A stretch of DNA of 64,000 nucleotides from Cupriavidus sp. D39 (GCF_026627925.1 NZ_JAPNLE010000009.1:4650001-4714000); one strand, 5' to 3'; counted from the stretch's first letter, positions 1 through 10,232 are shown. Program-made: numbers and translations. The notes: generated by a model from the letters alone, not told the origin.

Positions 1-438
1 TACGGCTTGCCGGGCATCGGCATCGCCATGGAACCCACGCCGGCGGGCGTGTTGACGCTGAGCCTGAACGTGGGCGCCTATCTCTCCGAGAGCATGCGCG
101 GCGCCATCCTCGGCATCCCGCGCGGGCAGTGGCTGGCCGCCTATAGCCTGGGACTGACGCAAGGCCAGACCCTGCGCTATGTGGTGGGCCCGCAGGCGCT
201 GCGGCTGGCGGTGCCGAGCCTGTCGAACAGCCTGATCAGCCTGATCAAGGACACCTCGCTGGTATCGGTGATCACCGTGACCGAGTTGCTGCGCACGGCG
301 CAGGAGGTGATTGCCGCGACCTACCAGCCGCTGCCGCTCTATGTCGCGGTGGCCGCGATCTACTGGATGCTCAGCACGGCGCTGGCGCAGGTGCAGCGGA
401 AGCTGGAGCGGCGCTTGTCGTTGCCGGGGCGGCACTAG
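1..438 (+). CDS. Amino-acid ABC transporter permease, C-terminal part (5' truncated)
   Basis: The reading frame is open from base 1, so the start lies outside the window; about 145 residues are visible. They form the C-terminal half of a polar amino-acid permease of the HisM/TcyL type. The EAA-loop region (AAYSLGLTQGQTLRYVV followed by PQALRLAVPS) is the cytoplasmic contact to the ATPase and sits near residues 45-75. After it come the conserved stretch SLISLIKDTSL and a last membrane helix (LYVAVAAIYWMLST), then a basic tail. It would work with a periplasmic binding protein and an ATPase encoded to the left. The substrate cannot be read from this fragment. A bidirectional hairpin at 608-632 ends the transcript. 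Confidence 0.85.
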   Translation, partial: YGLPGIGIAMEPTPAGVLTLSLNVGAYLSESMRGAILGIPRGQWLAAYSLGLTQGQTLRYVVGPQALRLAVPSLSNSLISLIKDTSLVSVITVTELLRTAQEVIAATYQPLPLYVAVAAIYWMLSTALAQVQRKLERRLSLPGRH

Positions 439-607
439 GCCGCACCGGGCCCTATCGCAGCGCCAAACGAAGCCGCCGAACGAAGCCGCCGAACAGGCCA
501 AAGCCGCGCGCAATGACGACGGCTGTCTCTCCCTCTCCCCCGGCTTGCTCTCCCACAAATGACAGAGGGGTGCAAACCAACGCATATCGGCACCACGCAG
601 AAAGCAG

Positions 608-632
608 AAAGCCAGCCGGTGTGGCTGGCTTT
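608..632. terminator. Bidirectional rho-independent terminator
   Basis: A perfect 10-bp stem (AAAGCCAGCC with GGCTGGCTTT) closes a 5-nt loop and is T-rich on both strands. It separates the rightward permease gene from the leftward cyanophycin synthetase genes, which converge here. Confidence 0.85.
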
Positions 633-660
633 CTTGCGTTGCTGCTTCACTGCGCCGCGC

Positions 661-3231
661 TCAACCCTGCGCGATCCGCTGCTCGATATGCGCGAGCGCT
701 TCCTCCACCTGATCCACCAGGATCAGGCAAAGGTCGCCCGGCTGCAGGTGCGACAGCGCGGTGTCGATGGCGAGGAATTCCCCGCGGATCTCCTCCACTG
801 CGCTGGCGCGCGTCGCGCCCTCCAGGCCTGCGCGCAGCAGGGCCAGCACTTCGCCGTCCTCGCGTCCGCGCTGGCACTGGTCCTGGTACAGGATCACTTC
901 GTCGAACACGCCACCGAGGATTTCGGTCTGGCGGCGGATATCGACGTCGCGGCGGTCGCCCGCGCCGCTGATCACCACCGAGCGGCGCTTGGCCGGCATG
1001 CCTTCGATGGCGTTGCACAGCGCCTGGATCGCATCCGGGTTGTGGCCGTAGTCGGCGATCAGCGTCGCGCCCTTGTGGTCGAACACGTTGAAGCGTCCGG
1101 GGGCGGTGGCCGCGTCGTTGACAAAGGTCGCCAGGCTGCGGCGGATCACTTCCCAGTCGATGCCGAGCGCCCATGCCGCCGCGGTGGCGGACATGGCGTT
1201 CTCGACCTGGAACCCGATCGAGCCGCCGCGCGTCAGCGGAATGCTCGACAGCGCGATGCGCACCTGGTTCTCGCCTTCGGCGGCCACGATATGGCCATCC
1301 TCGACGTACACCACGCGCTTGCCCTGCGCGCAGTGCGTGGCCATCACGGGGTTGTTGAGGTCGGCCGCGAAGAAGGTCACGGCGCCGGGGCAGGCGTCGG
1401 CCATGCGCACCACCATGGGGTCCGCGGCATTGAGCACGGCCATGCCGTGCGGTGCCACGTTCTGCACGATGACGCTCTTCAGCACGGCCAGGTCTTCCAC
1501 GGTGCTGATGTAGGACAGCCCGAGGTGGTCGCCTTCGCCCACGTTGGTGACCACGGCCACGTCGCAGCGATCGAAGGCCAGGCCCTCGCGCAGCAGGCCG
1601 CCGCGCGCGGTCTCGAACACGGCGGCGTCCACGTCGGGATGCATCAGTACATTGCGGGCGCTGCGCGGGCCGCTGCAGTCGCCGGTATCGATGCGCTCGC
1701 CCTTGACGTAGACACCGTCGGTGCCGGTCATGCCGATGCGCAGGCCGCTGCCGGCTAGCAGGTGGGCAATCAGGCGGACCGTGGTGGTCTTGCCGTTGGT
1801 GCCGGAGACCGCCACCACGGGGATGCGGCCATCGTCGCCGTCGGCGAACATCGTGGAGATGATGGCCTCGCCCACCGCACGGCCCTTGCCGTAGGAGGGC
1901 TGCAGGTGCATGCGCAGGCCCGGCGCGGCATTGACTTCGACGATGCCGCCGGCCTGTTCCTCGAACGGCTTGAGCACGGTCTCGCAGACCGCGTCGACGC
2001 CGCAGATGTCCAGGCCGACCATGCGCGCGGCCGCCACGGCGCGGGCGGCCATGTCGGGGTGCACATCGTCGGTGACGTCTGTCGCGCTGCCGCCGGTGGA
2101 CAGGTTGGCGTTATTGCGCAGCACCACGCGGGTGCCCTTGGGCGGCACCGCATCCGCGGTGAGATGCTGCTTGGCCAGCGTGGCCAGCGCGATATCGTCA
2201 AAGCGGATCTTGGTCAGCGAGGTGGCGTGTCCCTCGCCGCGGCGCGGGTCGCGGTTCACTTCCTCGACCAGTTGGCGCACGGTGTGCTTGCCATCGCCGG
2301 TGACCTGGGGCGGATCGCGGCGTGCCGCGGCGACCAGGTGGTTGCCCACCACCAGCAGGCGGAAATCGTGGCCGGGAATATAGCGCTCGACGATCACGTC
2401 GGAGCTGATCTCGGCGGCCACTTCATAGGCGGCGATGACTTCCTCGCGAGTGCGGATGCGTACCGCCACGCCCTTGCCCTGGTTGCCATCGCGCGGCTTG
2501 ACCACCACCGGCGCATCGATCTCCTGCGCGACGGCCCAGGCTTCGTCGGGGTCCGAGACGGAGCGGCCCATCGGCACCGGCACGCCGGCGGCGTGCAGCA
2601 GCTTCTTGGTGAGTTCCTTGTCTTGCGCGATCGATTCCGAGACCGCACTGGTCATGTCGGTCTCGGCGGCCTGGATGCGGCGTTGCTTGCTGCCCCAGCC
2701 GAACTGCACCATGCTGCCTTGCGTCAGGCGGCGATACGGAATGCCGCGTGCCACGCCCGCGTAGACGATGGAGCCGGTGCTCGGCCCCAGGCGCACGTCT
2801 TCATCGAGCTCGCGCAGGCGATGCAGCGCATCGGCCAGGTCGAACGGCATGTCGTCGCGCGCGGCGCGGCACAGCGTGGCGGCAAGCTCCAGCGCCAGCC
2901 GGCCGACTTCTTCCTCGCTGTACTGCACCACCACCTGGTAGGTGCCGGGTTCGACGGTGGGCGCGGTGCGGCTGAAGCTGACCGGGCAGCCGGCCTCCGC
3001 CTGCAGGCGCATGGCCGCGCATTCCAGCGCGTGCGCCAGCGACACCACGCCTTCGTTGTCATCGGGCCGCAGCGGGCCAACCTCGGGAAAGCGCGCGCGC
3101 AGGCGCTCTTCAAAACCGGGCAGCTGAGCCAGCGTATGGGCCTCGTCGGAGCACGAAACGATGGCTTCGATGGCGGTGTGGCGGCACCACAGGTTAGGGC
3201 CGCGCAGGGCCCGGATACGTGAGACTTCCAT
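661..3231 (-). CDS. cphA': Cyanophycin synthetase, second paralog (CphA')
   Basis: 856-residue cyanophycin synthetase, which builds the nitrogen store polymer multi-L-arginyl-poly-L-aspartate from Asp, Arg and ATP in the cytoplasm. Domain order is the family's: N-terminal region, ATP-grasp domain (VVKPRDGNQGKGV near residue 240), then a Mur-ligase-like domain with P-loop SGTNGKTTT near 475 and a C-terminal Mur motif (DYGHNPDAI) near 720. The start at 3231 (MEVSRIRALRGPN) is chosen because a GGAAGGAAA ribosome site precedes it and the RALRGPN opening matches the upstream paralog; the frame extends 17 codons further but would overlap that paralog. It follows cphA by 20 nt, so the two are co-transcribed. 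It resembles its neighbour throughout but is clearly diverged, so this is an old duplication. Which paralog makes the bulk polymer cannot be told from sequence. Confidence 0.93.
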   Translation of the reverse strand: MEVSRIRALRGPNLWCRHTAIEAIVSCSDEAHTLAQLPGFEERLRARFPEVGPLRPDDNEGVVSLAHALECAAMRLQAEAGCPVSFSRTAPTVEPGTYQVVVQYSEEEVGRLALELAATLCRAARDDMPFDLADALHRLRELDEDVRLGPSTGSIVYAGVARGIPYRRLTQGSMVQFGWGSKQRRIQAAETDMTSAVSESIAQDKELTKKLLHAAGVPVPMGRSVSDPDEAWAVAQEIDAPVVVKPRDGNQGKGVAVRIRTREEVIAAYEVAAEISSDVIVERYIPGHDFRLLVVGNHLVAAARRDPPQVTGDGKHTVRQLVEEVNRDPRRGEGHATSLTKIRFDDIALATLAKQHLTADAVPPKGTRVVLRNNANLSTGGSATDVTDDVHPDMAARAVAAARMVGLDICGVDAVCETVLKPFEEQAGGIVEVNAAPGLRMHLQPSYGKGRAVGEAIISTMFADGDDGRIPVVAVSGTNGKTTTVRLIAHLLAGSGLRIGMTGTDGVYVKGERIDTGDCSGPRSARNVLMHPDVDAAVFETARGGLLREGLAFDRCDVAVVTNVGEGDHLGLSYISTVEDLAVLKSVIVQNVAPHGMAVLNAADPMVVRMADACPGAVTFFAADLNNPVMATHCAQGKRVVYVEDGHIVAAEGENQVRIALSSIPLTRGGSIGFQVENAMSATAAAWALGIDWEVIRRSLATFVNDAATAPGRFNVFDHKGATLIADYGHNPDAIQALCNAIEGMPAKRRSVVISGAGDRRDVDIRRQTEILGGVFDEVILYQDQCQRGREDGEVLALLRAGLEGATRASAVEEIRGEFLAIDTALSHLQPGDLCLILVDQVEEALAHIEQRIAQG

Positions 3232-3251
3232 GAAATCAGTTTCCTTCCGGA

Positions 3252-5888
3252 TCAGGCGCGGCGGCCCGGTTGGCCCATCCACTGGTGCACCAGGTCGACC
3301 GTCGGCAGGGTCGTCGCCTCATCGCATTGCAGGACCAGCAGGTCGCCGGCCACTACTTGCGCGAGTGCGGCCTCGATCGCCTGGCGGCGCGAGCCCTCGT
3401 CGATGATCTTGGTGACGCGGCGGCCTTCGTACAGGCCCTGCTTGAGCAGCGCGCGTGCCTCGGTGTCCGGCAGCGTGCGCTTGACCGAGGTGTCCTCGCA
3501 CAGGAAGACGCGGTCGAATGCAGCGCCCAGCACCTTGCCTTGCTTGACCATGTCTTCGTCGCGGCGCGGCGCGCCGGCGCCGTACACCACCACGCGGCGC
3601 TCGCTCGGGAAGCGTTCCAGCGATGCCACCAGCGCTTCCAGCGCGGGCGCATTGTGGGCGTCGTCGATCACCACGATGGCGCCGTTGCGCTCGAACAGCG
3701 TGAAGCGTCCGGGCACATCCACCTGGCCCACATCGAACGTCACCACGCCAGCGCGGATCAGGTCGTTGGAGATGCCCAGCGCCCAGCCGGTGGCCACCGC
3801 CGCCAGCACGTTCTCGACCTGGAAGGCCACGCGGCCCGCATAGGTGAGCGGGATCGCGGCCACATCGGTCAGCGGCACCTCGCGGCTGCCGGTGGCGAGC
3901 ACCACCTTGCCGTCGCGCACGTAGACCGCGCGGCGCCCCGCCGCGCGATGCGCGGCAATGGCGGGCAGGTCGGTCGTCAGGCCGAAGAAGATCACGTCGC
4001 CATCGCACAGCTCCGCCATCTCGACCACCAGCGGGTCGCGCGCGTTGAGGACCGCCACACCGCCGTCCAGCACCACGTCGACTTGCGTGCGCAGCACGTT
4101 GTACATCTTCTCGACTTCTTCGACGTAATACTGGCCGAGGTGGTCGGGCACATCGATATTGGTCACCACGCCAACCTGGCAACGGTCGTAGGCGAGGCCT
4201 TCGGACAGGATGGCGCCGCTGTCGTTCTCGAGCACGGCGGCATCCACCGCGCGGTTCATCAGGATGCGGCGGGCCGCGTCCCAGTTGGCGCGGTCGCCGC
4301 CCTGGACCTGGCGGCGGTCGAGGTAAAGGCCGTCGCTGCACGCCAGGCCGGTGTGCTTGCCGGAGAGTTGCAGCAGGCGCGCCACCAGCTTGGCCACCAC
4401 GGTCTTGCCGTTGGTGCCGGTGATGCCGACCACCGGGATGCGGCCGTTGTCGTCGCCTTCGCCAGCCGGGAACAGGTGATCCACCACGGCACGGCCCACC
4501 GGGCGGGCTTCGCCGTTGGAGGGCTTCAGGTGCATCAGCAGGCCAGGGCCGGCATTGACCTCGACGATGGCGCCGCGCTGCTCGGCGAGCGGGCGCGAGA
4601 TGTCCTGGGCCACCAGGTCGACCCCGGCAATGTCCAGGCCCACCACGCGCGCAGCCAGCGAGGCATGCGCGGCCACGCTCGGGTGCACGCGGTCGGTGAC
4701 GTCGAAGGCCACGTTGCCATTGCGCTGGATCAGCACATGCTTGCCCTCGGGCGGCACGGAAAGCGCCTCAAAGCCTTGGCGCTTGAGTTCCAGGCGCGCG
4801 GCCGAATCCAGCCGCACCTTGTTGAGCGGGTGGTCTTCGGTGCTGCCGCGGCGCGGGTCGGAATTGATCTGCGACTCGATCAGCTCGTCGATGGTCGACT
4901 TGCCGTCGCCGGTGACGCTGGCCGTCTCGCCCATGGCGGCGGCCACCAGGCGGCCGCCCACCACCAGCAGGCGGTGTTCATTGCCCAGTACGAAGCGCTC
5001 GACGATGACGCCGCTGCCTTCGTCGATGGCCACGCCATAGGCGGTCTCGACTTCTTCGCGCGTGGTCAGGTTGGTGAATACCCCGCGGCCGTGGTTGCCG
5101 TCATAGGGCTTGACCACCACCGGCAGGCCGATGTCCTCGGCGGCGTCCCAGGCGTCGGCGGCACTTTCCACCAGCCGGCCTTCGGGCACGGGCACGCCGC
5201 AGGATTCCAGCAGGCTCTTGGTCAGGTCCTTGTCGCGCGAGATGCTCTCGGCGATGGCGGCGGTGCGGTCGGTCTCGGCGGTCCAGATGCGGCGCTGGCG
5301 GCTGCCATAGCCGAGTTGCACCAGGTTGCCCTCGGACAGGCGCAGAGCCGGGATGTCGCGGTCGTCGGCAGCGTCGACGATGCAGGCGGTGCTCGGGCCC
5401 AGGCAATGCTCGTCCACCATGCGGCGCAGGTGGTCCACCGTCTCCTGGACGTCGTAGGGACGGTCTTCGATGGCCGCCATCACCAGGTCGCGGGCGGCGA
5501 ACAGAGCGGCGCGGGTGACGTCCTCGTGCCAGGCCCGCACGATCACCTTGTAGACACCCCGGATCGGGGTCTCGCGTGCCTTGCCGAAGCCGCCGGGCAT
5601 GCCGGCGAGGTTCTGCAGCTCAAGCGTGACGTGTTCCAGGATGTGGCCAGGCCACGTGCCTTCCTTGAGCCGCTGCAGGAAGCCGCCGCGCTCGCCAATA
5701 CTGCAGCGATGCTCGACCAGCGAGGGCAACCATGCCGACAGACGCTCGTAGAACCCCGGAATCGTGTTGGAGGGAAAATCCTCCAGTTCCCCGATATCGA
5801 CCCACGCCTCCAGCACAGGCCGATATGTCCACATATTCGGGCCGCGCAGCGACATGACATCGAAAATCTCAATGTCCTTCTTTTTCAT
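3252..5888 (-). CDS. cphA: Cyanophycin synthetase (CphA)
   Basis: 878-residue cyanophycin synthetase, first gene of a leftward pair. It opens with MKKKDIEIFDVMSLRGPN, carries the ATP-grasp motif VVKPYDGNHGRGV near residue 257, and a Mur-ligase P-loop (GITGTNGKTVV) near 490, with the VIDDAHNAPAL segment near 740. ATP-grasp and Mur-ligase halves are expected to add Asp to the backbone and Arg to its side chains (family knowledge). Length is typical for the family. The divergent ABC transporter and DUF1854 gene on the other side of a 240-bp spacer belong to the same functional neighbourhood. No cyanophycinase gene is visible in the window. Confidence 0.95.
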   Translation of the reverse strand: MKKKDIEIFDVMSLRGPNMWTYRPVLEAWVDIGELEDFPSNTIPGFYERLSAWLPSLVEHRCSIGERGGFLQRLKEGTWPGHILEHVTLELQNLAGMPGGFGKARETPIRGVYKVIVRAWHEDVTRAALFAARDLVMAAIEDRPYDVQETVDHLRRMVDEHCLGPSTACIVDAADDRDIPALRLSEGNLVQLGYGSRQRRIWTAETDRTAAIAESISRDKDLTKSLLESCGVPVPEGRLVESAADAWDAAEDIGLPVVVKPYDGNHGRGVFTNLTTREEVETAYGVAIDEGSGVIVERFVLGNEHRLLVVGGRLVAAAMGETASVTGDGKSTIDELIESQINSDPRRGSTEDHPLNKVRLDSAARLELKRQGFEALSVPPEGKHVLIQRNGNVAFDVTDRVHPSVAAHASLAARVVGLDIAGVDLVAQDISRPLAEQRGAIVEVNAGPGLLMHLKPSNGEARPVGRAVVDHLFPAGEGDDNGRIPVVGITGTNGKTVVAKLVARLLQLSGKHTGLACSDGLYLDRRQVQGGDRANWDAARRILMNRAVDAAVLENDSGAILSEGLAYDRCQVGVVTNIDVPDHLGQYYVEEVEKMYNVLRTQVDVVLDGGVAVLNARDPLVVEMAELCDGDVIFFGLTTDLPAIAAHRAAGRRAVYVRDGKVVLATGSREVPLTDVAAIPLTYAGRVAFQVENVLAAVATGWALGISNDLIRAGVVTFDVGQVDVPGRFTLFERNGAIVVIDDAHNAPALEALVASLERFPSERRVVVYGAGAPRRDEDMVKQGKVLGAAFDRVFLCEDTSVKRTLPDTEARALLKQGLYEGRRVTKIIDEGSRRQAIEAALAQVVAGDLLVLQCDEATTLPTVDLVHQWMGQPGRRA

Positions 5889-6128
5889 TGATTTAGCTTG
5901 AGGCAGTGGGCGAGTGCCCGAGAAATAGAAGCCTAACCTTTCAGTAACGTTACAACGGTCAGCCGGTTGACTTTCTTGATTAAAAAGCGATTGTGCAGTG
6001 CATCATGGGCGCCCGTGTGTTTGGCCTTATGTATACTGCGGGCAAATCGGCGGGCCGCCAGGGCGCGCCCGCACTAAATTGTTTCAAGTTATGTCCATAG
6101 CCCAAGGACGCAGCATGCCGTACCAACG
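5889..6128. promoter_or_regulatory. Divergent intergenic region, cphA / ABC transporter
   Basis: This 240-bp spacer must hold the promoters of the leftward cphA pair and the rightward transporter operon. It is more AT-rich than its flanks. A TATACT hexamer at 6032-6037 is a candidate -10 for the rightward operon, but no good -35 lies 17 bp before it. No convincing leftward promoter or operator was found. Confidence 0.35.
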
Positions 6129-8417
6129 ATGACCCAACCTTCCTTGCCCGTGATTGACAGCGACGCCCAGAACGAGCCGTGGCGTAACGAACTCGGCACC
6201 CGCCTGCAACCTGGCGAAGCCGTCCTTGCCTGGCTCGAAGTCGACCTTGACGCAAAGCTGCATTTTACCCAAGGCTGGGTACTTGTGACGGATCGTCGCT
6301 TGCTGGCGCGCATGCCTGGGCAAAAAGACTGGCAGGAATGGGTGATCCAGCCCGGATTATCGCTGCATCACGCCGATCACGCGGGGGTCGGCACGCTGGA
6401 GCTGCAGGATAGTGGGCGATTGCTGGCAAGCTGGCGCTACACGCTCGGCCACAACCCGGCCGCGTTGCGCCTGATCGACCAGTTCCATGCGCAGCGCGAC
6501 CTGTCGGCCTCGGGCCGGGCGGGGCTGCCGGATATCGATGCCGAGGCGGTCTGTCCGACCTGCAAGGCGCCGCTGCCCCCGGACGACGATCAATGTCCGC
6601 AATGCAGCCGTGACCTGGAAACCCCGCCCTCGACCTGGGCGCTGTTGCGCCTGTGGCGCTTCGCCAGGCCGTACCGCTTCCAGTTGCTGGCCGGCTTCCT
6701 GCTGACGCTGCTGTCCACAGCCGCTACGCTGGTGCCGCCGTACCTGACCATGCCGTTGATGGACAACGTGCTGATTCCTTACCAGAACGGCCTGCCCATC
6801 GACTACAGCCGGGTCAAGCTGTACCTGGCCGGCCTGCTGGGCGCGGCGCTGGTGGCGTGGAGCCTTGGCTGGGCGCGTACCTATCTGCTGGCGCGGGTGT
6901 CCGAGCGGATCGGCGCGGACCTGCGCACCACCACCTACGAGCACCTGCTGCGGCTGTCGCTGGAGTACTTCGGCGGCAAGCGCACAGGCGACCTGATGGC
7001 CCGCATCGGCTCGGAAAGCGATCGCATCTGCGTGTTTCTGTCGCTACATCTGCTGGATTTCGCCACCGACGTGCTGATGATCGTGATGACGGCGGCCATC
7101 CTGATTTCCATCAATCCGTGGCTGGCGCTGGTCACCCTGGTGCCGCTGCCGTTCATCGCGTGGATGATCCACCTGGTGCGCGACCGGCTGCGCCACGGCT
7201 TCGAGAAGATCGACCGGATCTGGTCGGAGATCACCAACGTGCTTGCCGACACCATCCCGGGCATCCGCGTGGTCAAGGCGTTCGCGCAGGAAAAGCGCGA
7301 GGTGGAGCGCTTTCGCGAGGCCAACCGGCACAACCTGGCGATCAACGACCGGGTCAATGCGGTGTGGTCGCTGTTCACCCCGACCGTCACGCTGCTGACC
7401 GAGATCGGCTTGCTGGTGGTGTGGATCTTCGGCATCTGGCAGGTCTCGCACAACGCGATCACGGTCGGCGTGCTGGTGGCCTTCCTCACCTATATCAGCC
7501 GCTTCTACACGCGCCTGGACTCGATGAGCCGCATCGTCTCGGTCACGCAGAAGGCCGCCGCCGGCGCCAAGCGCATCTTCGACATCCTCGATCACGTGTC
7601 CAGCGTGCCGGAGCCCACGCGGCCGGTGCACCTGGAGCGTGTCGAGGGCGCCATCGAGCTGCGCGACCTGGGCTTTCGCTACGGCAACCGTGCCGTGATC
7701 CGCGGGCTCAACCTGTCGATCGCGCCGGGCGAGATGATTGGCCTGGTGGGACACAGCGGGTCGGGCAAGAGCACGCTGGTCAACCTGATCTGCCGCTTCT
7801 ACGATGTCTCCGAAGGCGCGATCCGGCTGGATGGCGTCGATATCCGCTCGCTGCCGGTATCGGAGTTCCGCAGCCATATCGGGCTGGTGCTGCAGGAGCC
7901 GTTCCTGTTCTTTGGCACGATTGCCGAGAACATCGCCTACGGCAAGCCGGGCGCCACGCGCGAAGAGATCATCTCTGCGGCGCGGGCTGCCCATGCGCAT
8001 GAATTCATCCTGCGCCTGCCGCACGGCTACGACTCGCTGGTGGGCGAGCGCGGGCAAGCGCTGTCCGGCGGCGAGCGCCAGCGCATCTCCATCGCCCGCG
8101 CGCTGCTGATCAACCCGCGCATCCTGATCATGGACGAGGCCACCTCGTCCGTGGATACGACCACGGAGAAGGAAATCCAGAAGGCGCTGGATAACCTGGT
8201 GCAGGGCCGCACCACCATCGCCATCGCCCACCGCTTGTCCACGCTGCGCAAGGCGGACCGCCTGGTGGTGATGGACCGTGGGCAGATCGTGGAAGTCGGC
8301 AACCACGATGAGTTGCTGGCGCGCGAAGGCGCCTATTACAAGCTTTACCAGGCGCAGGCCCGCAATGTCGACGCCGACGCGGATCTCGCCTCCGCCGAAG
8401 CGCTCAACGTGCAATAA
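6129..8417 (+). CDS. ABC exporter with N-terminal zinc ribbon, cyanophycin-associated
   Basis: 762-residue fused permease/ATPase of the MsbA-like exporter class. Unusually it has about 190 extra N-terminal residues: a globular region, then a zinc ribbon with two CxxC pairs ([18 protein letters not shown], residues 142-159). Six membrane helices span about 190-450. The ATPase domain has Walker [10 protein letters not shown] near 541, signature LSGGERQR, Walker B ILIMDEAT and a His switch (IAIAHRLST). The next gene encodes a DUF1854 protein 14 nt downstream. Members of this pair are known as cyanophycin-metabolism-associated because they sit beside cphA genes, as here. Substrate and direction of transport are unknown; the exporter fold and the placement are observed, the link to cyanophycin is inference. 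Confidence 0.85.
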   Translation: MTQPSLPVIDSDAQNEPWRNELGTRLQPGEAVLAWLEVDLDAKLHFTQGWVLVTDRRLLARMPGQKDWQEWVIQPGLSLHHADHAGVGTLELQDSGRLLASWRYTLGHNPAALRLIDQFHAQRDLSASGRAGLPDIDAEAVCPTCKAPLPPDDDQCPQCSRDLETPPSTWALLRLWRFARPYRFQLLAGFLLTLLSTAATLVPPYLTMPLMDNVLIPYQNGLPIDYSRVKLYLAGLLGAALVAWSLGWARTYLLARVSERIGADLRTTTYEHLLRLSLEYFGGKRTGDLMARIGSESDRICVFLSLHLLDFATDVLMIVMTAAILISINPWLALVTLVPLPFIAWMIHLVRDRLRHGFEKIDRIWSEITNVLADTIPGIRVVKAFAQEKREVERFREANRHNLAINDRVNAVWSLFTPTVTLLTEIGLLVVWIFGIWQVSHNAITVGVLVAFLTYISRFYTRLDSMSRIVSVTQKAAAGAKRIFDILDHVSSVPEPTRPVHLERVEGAIELRDLGFRYGNRAVIRGLNLSIAPGEMIGLVGHSGSGKSTLVNLICRFYDVSEGAIRLDGVDIRSLPVSEFRSHIGLVLQEPFLFFGTIAENIAYGKPGATREEIISAARAAHAHEFILRLPHGYDSLVGERGQALSGGERQRISIARALLINPRILIMDEATSSVDTTTEKEIQKALDNLVQGRTTIAIAHRLSTLRKADRLVVMDRGQIVEVGNHDELLAREGAYYKLYQAQARNVDADADLASAEALNVQ

Positions 8418-8431
8418 GGATGGGAGCTCAC

Positions 8432-8902
8432 ATGCAGCAAGTCGATTTCAAGCTCTCCCGCAATGCCCTTGGGCGCCTGGTGATGACCACGGCGGATGGC
8501 GTTGCGCATGATGGCGTCGTTCCCGTTCGCGCGTTTCCCATCGCCGCGCCCGACGATGGCGTCGGCCTGGTCAGCACCGATGGCCGCGAACTGGCCTGGC
8601 TGCCCCGCCTGGATACCTTGCCCGCCCCCGTGCGCGAGATGATCGAGGCCGAACTGGCCAGCCGCGAATTCATGCCTGAGATCCGCCGCATCCGCTCGGT
8701 GTCCACCTACGCCACCCCCAGCACCTGGGAGGTGGAGACGGATCGTGGCCTCACCTCGCTGGTGTTGCGCGGCGAGGAAGACATCCGCCGCCTCGCCGGC
8801 TCCACGCTGCTGATCTCCGACAGCCACGGCATTCACTACCTGGTGCGCAACCTGACCAGCCTGGACAAGGGAAGCCGCAAGATCCTCGATCGCTTTCTCT
8901 GA
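8432..8902 (+). CDS. DUF1854 family protein, cyanophycin-associated
   Basis: 156-residue soluble protein of the DUF1854 family, encoded directly after the transporter. The start at 8432 (MQQVDFKLSRN) is preferred over an ATG at 8420 because GGGAG at 8422-8426 is well placed for it. The protein has no signal peptide or membrane helix. A notable segment is the repeated acidic/basic REEDIRRL near the C-terminal third. No catalytic motif is recognised. Context suggests it works with the ABC exporter, perhaps as a cytoplasmic partner, but this is inference from gene order. Confidence 0.8.
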   Translation: MQQVDFKLSRNALGRLVMTTADGVAHDGVVPVRAFPIAAPDDGVGLVSTDGRELAWLPRLDTLPAPVREMIEAELASREFMPEIRRIRSVSTYATPSTWEVETDRGLTSLVLRGEEDIRRLAGSTLLISDSHGIHYLVRNLTSLDKGSRKILDRFL

Positions 8903-8923
8903 TCTGCACCTCAGAGCTGCACC

Positions 8924-9786
8924 TCAGAGCTTGCCGGTGAAGATCACCCCGACCTGGCGGTCGGGGTGCATCGCAAACAGGTAGAGCTGGCCGGGCGTGG
9001 GCAAGCTATGCGTGGTGGTGGGGTCGTAGTAGGCGATGCCGGTCATCGGCGTGTTCGCGTAGCGGCAGGTCGGGCCGCTCAACTGCAGGGTGACGTTGTA
9101 GACCTTGCCTTGGCGCCGCGGCGTGGCGGTCCCCGTCAAGCTGCAGCCTGAGCCGCTGCCATCGAGCGTGAAGTTGCCGTTGGCGTCGATGACCAGCCGT
9201 ACGCCGCCCGCGGTGATCCCGCTGGTGTCGATGACGTTCGACGTGCCGTAATAAGTCCCCTTCAAGCCGTCGGTGGTCGCGATGAAGTTGTAGTCGGTGC
9301 TGTAGGTGGCGTTAACGACCGAGTTCCTCCCGTTGCGGTAGGTGACCTGCGCCTGGATCGACTTGCCTGGCACATAGGCCGCCATCAGGTTCGCCGCAGT
9401 CAGGCTGTAGCCCGCCGCCTCCTGGTTGAAATCCAGCCCGTTGTTGTTCGTGGTCAGCGCGCCACTCCCCGAGCTGTAGTTGCCGGTCAGCACCCCGGTC
9501 GATACGTCCGGTATGCCCGCCATGGCGTAGAACGCGTAATAGACGTTCTCGTCCAGCACCAGGATGTTGAACCGTTCGTTGGCGGCGGAGGTGCCGATGT
9601 AGAAGCCGGAGCCGAGCGCGATGGTGTCGGGCGCCGCCGGAATCACCGGCGTCGTCGGATCCGTGGGTGTCGTCGACGTGGTGGCGGGAGGGTGCGCACG
9701 ATTGCCAGTCCACCACCGTTGTCGCCCGATCCGCCGCAGCCTGCGAGGGCCAGCGCAATGCTTGCAGCCCCAATGCGTCTCTTCAT
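8924..9786 (-). CDS. Putative outer-membrane lipoprotein, frameshifted
   Basis: The start (MKRRIGAASIALALAGC) is a textbook lipoprotein signal with lipobox LAGC, Cys at residue 17. It lies in one frame; the body of the protein, beginning with a Thr/Pro-rich linker (ATTSTTPTDPTTP), continues in another. One missing base near 9685-9692, most simply a C in the CCTCCC run, restores a protein of about 287 residues. The mature part is rich in Gly, Asn, Thr and Ser with repeated short beta-strand-like segments and ends FTGKL. No family is recognised. It stands alone, tail-to-tail with the DUF1854 gene. The reading frame extends upstream of 9786 but that extension lacks a signal sequence and is rejected. 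Confidence 0.6.
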
Positions 9787-9911
9787 CTGTACTTTGCCCG
9801 TTCCTGTGCGCAGGGGCGCCTCTAGCGCCGCTTTTCGGTTGCCAAAAAAATGTCGACTGTAACAGATGATTACAATTTGCTGATGACCTTGGCGACACAT
9901 GCCCGAGTGCG

Positions 9912-9943
9912 CAAAAAGACGCCCGCACAAGAGTGGGCGGGCG
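9912..9943 (-). terminator. Rho-independent terminator on the minus strand
   Basis: A 7-bp GC stem (cgcccgc at 9920-9926, gcgggcg at 9937-9943) is followed on the minus strand by TCTTTTTG. No gene ends just before it in this orientation, so it may close a short unannotated transcript, or readthrough from the island side. Confidence 0.5.
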
Positions 9944-10145
9944 CTGGAGGGCAACGGACGCGGGCCTCGAAGGTCCGCGTCGGGAAGACCGCCTCTGCAG
10001 CGGCAGCCAGTGGGGATGATGCAGGCGTGAGGGCGTTATGTGAATCAGACAACTCTTAATTTGGCCGATATTGCCCTGCTTTCCTGCAATTTTTCTGGGG
10101 GTAGTGAGGAGGCATGCGCCGCCCTCATTATCTAAGCCGGAAAAG

Positions 10146-10178
10146 AAAACCCCGAGGATGGGAATCCTCGGGGTTTTT
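10146..10178. terminator. Terminator at the left edge of the island
   Basis: A 13-bp stem (AAAACCCCGAGGA with TCCTCGGGGTTTT) with a 6-nt loop and T-runs on both strands. It lies at the same distance from the left att copy as the hairpin at 24237-24264 lies from the tmRNA 3' end. It is therefore probably the original tmRNA terminator of this chromosome, moved 14 kb away by the insertion. Confidence 0.75.
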
Positions 10179-10188
10179 GGTAGTCCCG

Positions 10189-10232
10189 GAAATAACCGGA
10201 ACTGAATATTGGTGGGCCGGCGTCAATCGAAT
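10189..10232 (+). repeat. Left attachment site (imperfect copy of tmRNA 3' end)
   Basis: The segment around ATTGGTGGGCCGGCG, followed two bases later by AATCGAA, matches the tmRNA 3' end on the same strand at 24296-24319 except for one missing A and two mismatches. Similarity continues leftward at a lower level (CCGGAAATAACCGGAACTGAA against CCAGGATTAACCTGAAACTAG). The pair brackets the integrase element, as expected of attL/attR. Confidence 0.6.

Noticed and set aside
3270..5891. An 873-residue open frame antisense to cphA (and similar long antisense frames over most genes)
   Set aside because: Long antisense frames are expected in a GC-rich genome. They mirror the codon pattern of the real genes and have no motifs or ribosome sites.
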